DNA from: Pseudomonadota bacterium
GTDB lineage: Bacteria; Desulfobacterota; Desulfobulbia; Desulfobulbales; Desulfocapsaceae
Reading direction: 5' to 3'
Assembly: GCA_018821785.1 (NCBI GenBank)
Contig: JAHJLI010000261.1
Span: 1-47,392, forward strand
DNA: 47,392 bases
The notes beneath the pieces are model-generated. The model did not search any database, was not told the origin of the DNA, and worked only from the letters and a program-made list of their open reading frames with translations. Shown piece by piece: positions 9,202 through 15,944 of this stretch. The translations under genes were made by a program, and so were the position numbers. Numbering within the stretch: the first letter of the stretch is position 1; each line of letters opens with the position of its first letter.

Positions 9202-10350
9202 ATGTACACTGGAAAAATAATCTTCTCCCAATTAATGGAGCATCTTCCGCTCCACGTCTTTCACAAGTGTGTGGATCGTTATCAGGGCGATTTCAAAGTC
9301 AAGGCATTCACCTGCCTCGACCAGTATCTCTGCATGGCCTTTGCCCAACTTACGTATCGCGAGAGCCTGAGAGATATCGAAGCCTGTCTTCAAGCTCAGA
9401 AGAGCAAGTTGTATCATATGGGAATTCGCTCTTCCGTTTCCCGCAACAACCTGGCACATGCCAACAAAGTCCGCGATTGGCGGATATATGCCGATCTTGC
9501 TCACGTTCTCATCCAGACCGCCAGAAAAATGTATGCCAGCGACAATTTCGCATTGGAGTTGGAAAACACGGTCTTTGCTCTGGATGCCACCACTATCGAT
9601 CTGTGTCTTGCCATGTTTCCATGGGCCAAATTCCGCAAAAACAAAGGAGCTATCAAGCTGCATACCCTGCTCGATCTGCGTGGAAACATTCCAACCTTTA
9701 TCCATATCTCCGACGGCAAACTGCACGATGTCAATATCTTGGACATCCTGCCGCTGGAAGCCGGGGCTTTCTATGTTATGGATCGAGGATATTTGGACTT
9801 TACCCGGCTATACACGATCTCGCAAAACAGCGCCTTTTTCGTTACCCGTGCCAAGTCCAATCTCAAATATCGTCGAATTTACTCGCATCCGATAGACCGG
9901 AGCACCGGCCTGATCTGCGACTGGTACTACCAACAAAAGGGTTACCCGGAAATGATGCGTCGTGTGAAATATTACGACGCCAAAACCGACAAGACTCATG
10001 TTTTCCTCACCAACAATTTTTCTCTGCCGTCAATGACCATTGCCGAATTGTACCGAAATCGTTGGCAAGTTGAGTTGTTTTTCAAATGGATCAAGCAGAA
10101 TCTTCGCATCAAAACCTTTTACGGAACTTCCGAAAATGCGGTCAAAGCTCAGATCTGGATAGCTGTTTCTGTCTATCTCCTCGTCGCCATCATGAAAAAG
10201 CGGCTCAAGATCGAAGCCAGCCTCTACACAACCTTACAGGTCTTAAGCGTGACTATTTTCGAACGAGTGCCATTATTACAAGTACTTACCAGAGATCAAC
10301 ACACACCCGAGATTGTCGACAGCTGTAAACAGTTGCTTTTATTCAATTAA
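9202..10350 (+). CDS. IS4-family transposase (DDE)
   Basis: This 382-residue transposase has an intact reading frame. The N-terminal 120 residues resemble the DUF4372-type domain found in many IS4 transposases. Catalytic signatures are visible: the first D in FALDATTIDLC (about residue 130), the second in YVMDRGYLDF (about 193), and the Y-(2)-R-(3)-E-(6)-K signature in YRNRWQVELFFKWIKQN (about 284-300). A ribosome-binding site GGAGGG precedes the ATG by seven bases. All motifs look intact, so the element may still be mobile. Confidence 0.93.
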   Translation: MYTGKIIFSQLMEHLPLHVFHKCVDRYQGDFKVKAFTCLDQYLCMAFAQLTYRESLRDIEACLQAQKSKLYHMGIRSSVSRNNLAHANKVRDWRIYADLAHVLIQTARKMYASDNFALELENTVFALDATTIDLCLAMFPWAKFRKNKGAIKLHTLLDLRGNIPTFIHISDGKLHDVNILDILPLEAGAFYVMDRGYLDFTRLYTISQNSAFFVTRAKSNLKYRRIYSHPIDRSTGLICDWYYQQKGYPEMMRRVKYYDAKTDKTHVFLTNNFSLPSMTIAELYRNRWQVELFFKWIKQNLRIKTFYGTSENAVKAQIWIAVSVYLLVAIMKKRLKIEASLYTTLQVLSVTIFERVPLLQVLTRDQHTPEIVDSCKQLLLFN

Positions 10351-10369
10351 ACATTGGGACACTAGTGAT
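10350..10369 (-). repeat. IS4-type right terminal inverted repeat
   Basis: Its reverse complement is ATCACTAGTGTCCCAATGTT, matching the left end at 19 of 20 positions. It starts at the last base of the transposase stop codon. Confidence 0.85.
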
Positions 10370-10705
10370 ATGGGGTACCAATTGATCATTGATGTCGGTT
10401 GCGATGTGGTTATTGGAAACAACGTAATCATAGCCGATAGAGTTACTATCCGCAGTTATGACGGGCACCCTGCCGATCCGACAAAAAGACATTTGCCGGC
10501 CCCTCCTGAGAGCAGTAAGCAAATTATAATTGAAGATAACGTTTGGATTGGTCAAAGTAGCATTATTCTTAAGGGAGTAAGCATCGGAGCGGGCTCCGTA
10601 GTAGGAGCCGGGAGTATTGTTACCAAGGACGTGCCGCCCAATTCCTTGGCTGTTGGGAATCCCATTCGGTGTATTCCTCTTAAAATTGCCAACCCCTGCG
10701 GCTGA
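10370..10705 (+). pseudogene. Acyltransferase, left-handed beta-helix, C-terminal fragment (5' end lost at the IS)
   Basis: About 110 residues after the IS encode the C-terminal hexapeptide-repeat part of a maltose/galactoside O-acetyltransferase-like enzyme: DVGCDVVIGNNVIIADRV, SYDGHPADP, then IIIEDNVWIGQSSIILKGV and SIGAGSVVGAGSIVTKDVP, ending with the usual PPNSLAVGNPIR. Intact members are about 180-220 residues and start with one or more extra coils. The reading frame entering from the IS is not native and I found no good start codon, so I read it as a gene beheaded by insertion or deletion. Its former role was probably O-acetylation of the locus polysaccharide (inference). Confidence 0.75.
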
Positions 10706-10753
10706 TTCAATATTCACCTCTCACCGCAAGATAATAATACGTCGCAATCACTA

Positions 10754-11091
10754 ATGCTGAACACTTCACAAAAGCCAAGCCCTTTTCGAAAAACATCACT
10801 TCTCCTTTTGTTGATCGTGGCATTACCATTTGCTCTGATCCCGTTTAGCGCACCTTTGCTTGAAAATATTTTGGTGGTCAATACACCTTTGCAACATGCA
10901 GATGCCATTGTGGTAATGGGCATGCGCTGAAAGGCTATGAAATAGATATCTCTATTTACCCGGTAAAATCGATTAATGTCGACACCAGGGGAGTACTCGT
11001 GGAGTATGCGAAATATGTCTATTACGTTCTGAAATATGGTCTGATAGGTTTGGTGCCGGATTTGAATGAAGTCACTTTGAAGAAAAAGTGA
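10754..11091 (+). pseudogene. DUF218 (YdcF/SanA-like) membrane protein with internal deletion
   Basis: From an ATG at 10754 the frame encodes an N-terminal membrane helix and NTPLQHADAIVVMGM, matching the start of the DUF218 domain, then hits TGA at 10928. A different frame from about 10930 encodes KGYEIDISIYPVKSIN and GVLVEYAKYVYYVLKYGL before a stop at 11089-11091, matching the C-terminal end of such proteins. The middle of the domain, normally about 100 residues, is missing, so a frame-shifting deletion joins the two ends near 10925-10932. DUF218 proteins occur in envelope and polysaccharide loci. Confidence 0.6.
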
Positions 11092-11174
11092 TCTGAAAAC
11101 ATACATAAACTCCTTTATTACATCTGCTTATGTTCTTGGAGCCACTCAACATGGTCTGGATCGTTTTCACACTA

Positions 11175-12464
11175 CTAACTTTTTCCCTCGTCACCCTTGA
11201 AGTCAAGCGGGCACAAATTGCAAAAAGTAGCGATTGGTAGAGCATGGAAGACGATATCATTGATCCTGAAAGGGAGAATTTTATCTCCGGAATAGAACAG
11301 CACCCCACGGAGAAATCTGTCGCCAGCATACTCGGCAAAGACAGACAGGCCTGAAAAATCTTCCGGCTTGACGCTCATTGATGCTTTGATTTCCACGCCT
11401 ATCACCTTGCCGTCGCTCCTTTCAAGAACCAGATCAATTTCATGCCTATTTGTATCTCGAAAATGGTAAAGATTGGCATCTTCTTCCGACCAGGTGGAAT
11501 GTTTCAGCAGCTCACAAAAAACGAGATTCTCAACCAAACCTCCGAAAAACTGAGAAATATGGAGCGTTTCAAACTTCTTTAATCCAAGAAGATGGCAGGC
11601 AAGACCCGTATCGAGAAAATGGAGCTTGGGCATCCCGACAACGGTTCGTTTGGCACTATTACGCAGATACGGGTGTACACGGCGGATGATAAACATCAGC
11701 TCAAGTATCTCCATGTACCGTTTTACGGTCTTATCATCCTGCGACAGATCATTAGCTATGTTGGCATACTTGATGAGGTTGCCGGTCAAGCCTGCCAGGT
11801 TACGGATGAGAGCCGAAAGTTTTGTATGATAGTCACCCTTGGCATGATGCATAACTTCAAAATCTTTTAGCAAGCGCCCTTCAATATATGAAGCAAACCA
11901 TATACTTCGTGAACGGAAACTTTTATCTATCGCTTCAGGATACCCTCCATCCATAAGGAGATCCGCCAACGATTTCCTGTCCAGCGGTTTCAACAACATC
12001 TTTTCGAATGTGCCATGGAAAAGCCAATCAATCAGGTTATGCTGTTCCCCTGAACGTTCAGCCAGTGACAAAGGATAGAGCTCCACCCGTGCCATATGTC
12101 CCGGCAGCGATTCCTGAACCTGTGCAGAGCGGAAAATGTCAGATGATCCAGTAAGAAGAAAGAGTCCTTTTTGACCATTGGCAGCATCAGAAATCATCTT
12201 AATAGCGTTGATTAAAATGGGAGCCATCTGAAATTCGTCAAGAACCAACGGAGTGGGTAATGAAGCGAGCAGTCCATGGGGGTCGTTTCGGGCGGAAGCC
12301 AGCAAAGCAGTATCATCAAGCGTGTAGTATCCAAGCCCCTTCTCTCTTGCTATCTCCTTGACAAGAGTACTCTTTCCTGACTGCCTTGGACCTGTAAGAT
12401 ACACAATCCGAAAATCATTCAGCAGTTCGATCAGTCGTGCCTTTATATGCCGTTTATATAACAT
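11175..12464 (-). CDS. AAA ATPase with DUF4143 (AAA_14 / DUF4143 family)
   Basis: The product is about 429 residues. The N-terminal AAA domain has Walker A GPRQSGKST (about 24-32), Walker B LVLDEFQM and a sensor-like LLTGSSD. The C-terminal DUF4143 part contains RHEIDLVLE and VIGVEIKAS, a PD-(D/E)xK-like arrangement. These proteins are common in bacterial accessory regions and their biological role is poorly established. I chose ATG 12464 because GGAGG lies seven bases upstream; a longer in-frame start at 12518 lacks support. It faces the deleted DUF218 gene and is one of two such ATPases in this island. Confidence 0.85.
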   Translation of the reverse strand: MLYKRHIKARLIELLNDFRIVYLTGPRQSGKSTLVKEIAREKGLGYYTLDDTALLASARNDPHGLLASLPTPLVLDEFQMAPILINAIKMISDAANGQKGLFLLTGSSDIFRSAQVQESLPGHMARVELYPLSLAERSGEQHNLIDWLFHGTFEKMLLKPLDRKSLADLLMDGGYPEAIDKSFRSRSIWFASYIEGRLLKDFEVMHHAKGDYHTKLSALIRNLAGLTGNLIKYANIANDLSQDDKTVKRYMEILELMFIIRRVHPYLRNSAKRTVVGMPKLHFLDTGLACHLLGLKKFETLHISQFFGGLVENLVFCELLKHSTWSEEDANLYHFRDTNRHEIDLVLERSDGKVIGVEIKASMSVKPEDFSGLSVFAEYAGDRFLRGVLFYSGDKILPFRINDIVFHALPIATFCNLCPLDFKGDEGKS

Positions 12465-12569
12465 GTTCCAGCCTCCATAGCCTGAAACAGTACAGAATAA
12501 TCCGAGTTCTGTAAACATAAAATCCGAGATTATTGGTTATAAAACCCGAGAAAATTGAGGAAACAACCC

Positions 12570-12625
12570 TTTCTGCCGGTTGTAGCATATGCCATTAAAG
12601 CGGAATAAACCTTTCCGGACTGTGA
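12570..12625 (-). pseudogene. Relic of the 3' end of a third DUF4143 ATPase gene
   Basis: The reverse complement reads SPERFIPL then stop. Its bases align closely, including beyond the stop, with the 3' end of the DUF4143 gene at 14143-15480, whose product ends near FIPLYCAYTATSGK. I estimate about three quarters of the bases agree over roughly 50 positions by eye. No other part of the gene is recognisable. Confidence 0.4.
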
Positions 12626-12776
12626 CGAAACTGTCTTCCCTCTCAGTCTTGGTTTTTTAGCCTGTACCACTTGTCCAAACCAAATTCTTCTATCTCACCA
12701 TCAATCGCCACTCTCCGCAAGTACGCTGCGGCCTGCGCCTGGAAATCCACATGGTGAAGTAGCTTGTTTTGTAATT

Positions 12777-12798
12777 ATTCATTCAATGAATATTCATT
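12777..12798. promoter_or_regulatory. Overlapping palindromes, probable antitoxin operator
   Basis: Two perfect palindromes share seven bases: ATTCATT-C-AATGAAT at 12777-12791 and AATGAATATTCATT at 12785-12798. They lie directly before the ribosome-binding site (AGGAGG, 12802-12807) of a ribbon-helix-helix antitoxin gene. Tandem palindromes of this kind are the usual autoregulatory sites of such antitoxins. Confidence 0.6.
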
Positions 12799-12815
12799 CA
12801 AAGGAGGCATATGAT

Positions 12816-12986
12816 ATGGCTTCTTCAATTCGCCTTACTCCTGAAACCGAGCAGCGGCTTAACTTCCTCTCATCTCAAACAGGGCGTACCAAGGATTTTT
12901 ATCTGCGGGAAACCATCGAACGCGGAATTGAGGATTTGGAGGATTATTACCTCGCCGCAGATGTAATCTGCCGAGCGATACATTGA
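12816..12986 (+). CDS. Ribbon-helix-helix antitoxin, C-terminally truncated (RelB/DUF6290-like)
   Basis: The 56-residue product begins MASSIRLTPETEQRL and continues with TGRTKDFYLRE and DLEDYYLAADV, the hallmark of chromosomal RelB-type/DUF6290 ribbon-helix-helix antitoxins. In the family, about 20-30 more residues follow the LAADV segment and bind the toxin. Here the frame ends after six unrelated residues (ICRAIH). No RelE/ParE-type toxin gene follows. AGGAGG lies eight bases before ATG 12816, better than the upstream in-frame ATG at 12786, which falls inside the palindromes. It may still bind DNA but probably cannot neutralise a toxin. Confidence 0.75.
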   Translation: MASSIRLTPETEQRLNFLSSQTGRTKDFYLRETIERGIEDLEDYYLAADVICRAIH

Positions 12987-13146
12987 CAAATAGCCATATT
13001 CGGCTAAACTGAAACGAATCATCGTAATCAGCTTGGTGTGCCAGATGTCATCACGCACAGCGAGAGAAATGTCACCTGAATCATTGAAACAATTTCACCG
13101 CTTTCAAGCGGATTCAAGGGTACTTCAAACTGTTTTGTCTGGAAAA

Positions 13147-13399
13147 ATGACGAAAGAAGATAAAATAAAATATTGGCTCAAGACTGCTGATCACGATTGG
13201 CATGTAGCCAACCACCTGTATGAGAAGGGTGATTATTCTTATGCTTTATTTTTCTGTCATTTGACGATAGAAAAACTCTTGAAGGCGATCTTTACAAAGA
13301 GAGAAGATAAAACCCCGCCGTTTTCTCACAACCTTGTATAATAAAATCATCCAGATCGAGGAGTTGAAAAAATGGCTTCTACAAAATCTACAGTCATAG
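13147..13399 (+). pseudogene. HEPN-domain toxin with internal frame-shifting deletion
   Basis: The ATG at 13147 opens a frame typical of HEPN proteins of HEPN/MNT pairs: KYWLKTADHDWHVANHLYEKG, then YALFFCHLTIEKLLKAIF and FSHNL, ending early at a TAA at 13339. A second frame starting at the same spot (13337) reads YNKIIQIEELKKWLLQNLQS and stops at 13397-13399, which matches the C-terminal helix of the same family and overlaps the MNT start as expected. So a deletion of roughly 45 codons joined the two parts out of frame. The lost middle normally holds the R-x4-6-H nuclease motif, so the toxin should be inactive. Confidence 0.75.
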
Positions 13400-13689
13400 A
13401 TTTGATAAAAAAATATATAACCCGTTTAAATCAGAATAATCTTTCGGTGCAGAAGGTATTTTTGTTTGGATCATACGTGAAAGGGACACAACGAGAAGAC
13501 AGTGATATCGATATCGCGGTTATCTCACCAGCATTTGCAGGAGATAGGTATTCCGACAGGAGGATTATTGTCCCTTTCAGGCGAGGAATAGACAGTAGAA
13601 TTGAGCCAATGCCCTTTACTCCAGAAGAATTTGCCGCAGGTGGAACTCTTATTGACGAGATAAAGAAGACTGGCCAAGTAATAATGTAA
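13372..13689 (+). CDS. MNT-type minimal nucleotidyltransferase antitoxin
   Basis: The 105-residue product has the minimal nucleotidyltransferase signature: FLFGSYVKGTQREDSDIDIAV with the GS...D-x-D catalytic pattern, and a C-terminal RIEPMPFTPEEF segment typical of HEPN-partner antitoxins. In characterised HEPN/MNT pairs the antitoxin AMPylates or otherwise blocks the HEPN ribonuclease (family knowledge). The ribosome-binding site GAGGAG (13358-13363) is good. It overlaps the end of the damaged HEPN gene, which is the ancestral operon arrangement. The antitoxin looks intact although its toxin is broken. Confidence 0.85.
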   Translation: MASTKSTVIDLIKKYITRLNQNNLSVQKVFLFGSYVKGTQREDSDIDIAVISPAFAGDRYSDRRIIVPFRRGIDSRIEPMPFTPEEFAAGGTLIDEIKKTGQVIM

Positions 13690-13709
13690 TGGGCTATCCA
13701 CTTGTGTAT

Positions 13710-13973
13710 TCAATCGTCCGCATGTAAATTGTCCATCAAAGCAGCAACGCTTTTAACCTTCGGCAGTCCTCCCTTGCGGGCTTCCTTCATTGCTTCAATG
13801 GTAGTTTCATTCGGGATCAGCAGATCAAACGGGAGTGCTTTTTCCTGTGCAATTTTGGTTAACATGAGACGTACTGCATCCGAAATGGTAAGACCGATCG
13901 CGGCAAGCACGGTGGCGGCTTCTTTTTTCACAGCACCATCTATGCGGGCCTGTACGAGTGTATTTGTAGCCAT
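13710..13973 (-). CDS. Orphan RelB/DinJ-family antitoxin
   Basis: The 87-residue product begins with a ribbon-helix-helix segment (TLVQARIDGAVKKEAATVL) and AIGLTISDAVRLMLTKIA, the standard DinJ/RelB pattern, then PFDLLIPNETTIEAM and a charged tail. The toxin (YafQ/RelE) normally follows directly, but the next 20 bases end at the stop of the MNT gene on the other strand, so it is an orphan here. A ribosome-binding site (GGAG) precedes the ATG on the minus strand. Confidence 0.85.
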   Translation of the reverse strand: MATNTLVQARIDGAVKKEAATVLAAIGLTISDAVRLMLTKIAQEKALPFDLLIPNETTIEAMKEARKGGLPKVKSVAALMDNLHADD

Positions 13974-14142
13974 AATTTTTCTCCTTTTATTTTATGTATT
14001 ACATTGTAATTCACGACAAGGAAGGCGCAATGTTTTTTATTCCTGATCCTCAATGAGTTGAGGGGGCCCAAAGTGCTTAGAGTCTTACCGGTTGAGAAGA
14101 AAAACATGAAGAAAGCAGTAAACCGTTTCACTGAAAAAGCAT

Positions 14143-15480
14143 TCAGGAAGGGCAACAACTCTTTCCGCTTGTTGCGGTATATGCGCAATAAAGAGGAATA
14201 AAAGATATTCTTTGCTCCGGCAGTTCACTGAATGGGCGCATTGAGAAAACCAGTGCATTTCCGCAATTCCGATACGTCTCTATAAAAAGATGCAGACTTT
14301 TCAAACTGCCTGTGGCGCCGCTTTTAACCTCAACCGGATGGATCATCCCACCCAGTACTGCAAGATAATCCACTTCGGCCGAACTGCTTTTTGCCTGCCT
14401 GGCCCAATAGTAGAGACTTCCATTCTGGGAAACGGCCATCTCCTGGCCGACAAACTGTTCTGCCATGGCCCCATGATAGATAGCATGCAGATCATTTTTG
14501 GCGTATTCTACCTCGGACGGCATTCCTGAAAGGTAGCGCATCAGTCCAATGTCAAGTATCAATGCCTTGAATGTCTTTGGCGAAGCGGAGGCGCCAAGCG
14601 GGAGGCCTGATGGGTCAACAGATGGAACCTTACGGGCAACATTAGCCAGGCAAAGAAGGTCGAACGCTTTTTTTAGGGTTGGATTTGAGTAGCCATCACC
14701 AAGGTGTGCATACTTGATTCGCCTGCCGCCGGATTGAGAGATGGAGGTAAATACCGCATCAAGGCAATACCGGTCAACTTGTGGTTTGTATTTGGCAAAG
14801 TCCATCCGGTATGATTCTACTATTTCACCCTGGACCTCAAAAGCATCGCGCAGCGAACCTTCTTGATTATAGGCAAGTACGCAGGCCGGCATTCCGCCTA
14901 TGAAAAAGTATTTTTTCAGCTCATTGCATAACAATTCATGAACGACCGGCGAAATCGCACCGGGACTTTGCAGGATGGCAGAAGAGGCCTCCGGATTGCC
15001 GATTGCCTCAAGATATTCTGCAAAACAGAGGGGATACAAATTAAGAAATTGAATCCTGCCGACCGGAAAGGAGGTATCCTTCAGGGCAAACTCAAGCAGC
15101 GAACCGGCGGTGGCGACATGTAATTCCGGCATCTCCTCGTAAAAATAGCGCAGAGCAGTGATGGCTCGGGGACAAGCCTGAATTTCATCAATGATCAGCA
15201 GTGTGTTTCCAGGAGTAATTTTTTTCCGCAGGAATACTTCCAGATCAGCGCACATTCGTTGAGCGCTCAAATCTCCATCAAATACCCGGCGAAGGGTAGA
15301 GTTACGTTCGAGATCAATGTGCGCCACCGTTTCAAATTGGTTTTTGCCAAATTCCTTGAGAGAATGGGTTTTGCCAACCTGTCTGGCGCCCCGCAATATT
15401 AGGGGTTTTCTGCGTTTGTTTTCTTTCCACTTAATCAACTCATCATCAATAAATCGCTTCAAGGCATCACCTTTGGTCAT
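14143..15480 (-). CDS. AAA ATPase with DUF4143, second copy
   Basis: This 445-residue protein has the same family architecture as the protein at 11175-12464 but only distant sequence similarity. Walker A is GARQVGKTH (about 31-39), Walker B is LLIIDEIQACP, a sensor-like TAGSLLEF follows, then the YPLCFAEYLEAIG stretch typical of the family. The C-terminal DUF4143 nuclease-like segment has SAEVDYLAVLG and IHPVEVKSG. The gene is intact. It stands alone on the minus strand behind an unassigned 464-base gap. Confidence 0.85.
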   Translation of the reverse strand: MTKGDALKRFIDDELIKWKENKRRKPLILRGARQVGKTHSLKEFGKNQFETVAHIDLERNSTLRRVFDGDLSAQRMCADLEVFLRKKITPGNTLLIIDEIQACPRAITALRYFYEEMPELHVATAGSLLEFALKDTSFPVGRIQFLNLYPLCFAEYLEAIGNPEASSAILQSPGAISPVVHELLCNELKKYFFIGGMPACVLAYNQEGSLRDAFEVQGEIVESYRMDFAKYKPQVDRYCLDAVFTSISQSGGRRIKYAHLGDGYSNPTLKKAFDLLCLANVARKVPSVDPSGLPLGASASPKTFKALILDIGLMRYLSGMPSEVEYAKNDLHAIYHGAMAEQFVGQEMAVSQNGSLYYWARQAKSSSAEVDYLAVLGGMIHPVEVKSGATGSLKSLHLFIETYRNCGNALVFSMRPFSELPEQRISFIPLYCAYTATSGKSCCPS

Positions 15481-15944
15481 TAATATTTAAAAACACAATG
15501 GTAATATAGACTTAATAAATTTAAAAAGAAAGGGTGATATGCTGATTTGTTTTTATTTGAGAGGATGAAGTGATTTCTCATCGCTTAGCTTAATATCAGC
15601 AAATGACATCTTTCTTGACTTGGCGTATGCTATACGCACAATTACAGATGCTGTTCGAAAAAATGTGGACATGATTGCTAGAAACCCGATAGCATGAGGT
15701 GAACCCCTTAGAGGGAATTTCCGAGGTTACTCTAGCTGTCCTGTACGAAAAAGCTTTTTGATTATTTTTCAATATTGTTCAATATGTCGCAAGAATAAAA
15801 ATGATGCTATTGTGTTATGTTTCGATTGTTTAACATGCGGTGATGATACAATTAAATTTAGTGCTCTTGGGCTTTATGACAATGCTATGTTTCATGTTCC
15901 TTATAACCATTTTGAAATAATTTCCTTGCCAACCGAGCCACCAC
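15481..15944. other. Gap before the sugar transferase; palindrome but no gene
   Basis: No supported reading frame is seen. A perfect 6-bp-arm palindrome GCGTAT-GCT-ATACGC lies at 15623-15637, just after a TTGACT hexamer; it could be an operator, but the gene it would control is not evident. The rest is AT-rich. The downstream sugar-transferase promoter must be here or further upstream. Confidence 0.4.

Larger units (their letters stand above)
9058..10369 (+). mobile_element. IS4-family insertion sequence, apparently complete
   Basis: One transposase gene is bounded by 20-bp terminal inverted repeats at 9058-9077 and 10350-10369 that match at 19 of 20 positions. The outer part of each repeat is the palindrome CACTAGTG, so the exact element boundary is ambiguous. 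CACTAGTG may be an 8-bp target duplication flanking a shorter element (9068-10359), or it may belong to the inverted repeat. No longer direct repeat is visible outside. The element sits between a sugar-nucleotide epimerase gene and an N-terminally truncated acyltransferase. Confidence 0.85.
12465..12815. other. Gene-poor stretch with decayed fragments
   Basis: Just upstream of the first DUF4143 gene, a short motif (CCGAG after A-rich bases) occurs three times at about 12500-12552. On the minus strand 12642-12760 an open run ends IEEFGLDKWYRLKNQD then stop, without a start codon, probably the tail of a lost gene. The DUF4143-like relic and the antitoxin operator in this stretch are listed separately. 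Confidence 0.4.

Noticed and set aside
8913..9209. 98-codon minus-strand open frame across the left IS end
   Set aside because: It crosses the IS inverted repeat and matches no family I know; most likely a chance frame.
9129..10073. 314-codon plus frame overlapping the IS4 transposase in another frame
   Set aside because: The transposase frame carries all catalytic motifs; this long shadow has none and is rich in Ser, Arg and Pro as out-of-frame translations are.
13098..13111. CCGCTT-TC-AAGCGG hairpin before the HEPN gene
   Set aside because: The loop is only two bases and no T-run follows, so it is neither a good terminator nor a clear operator.
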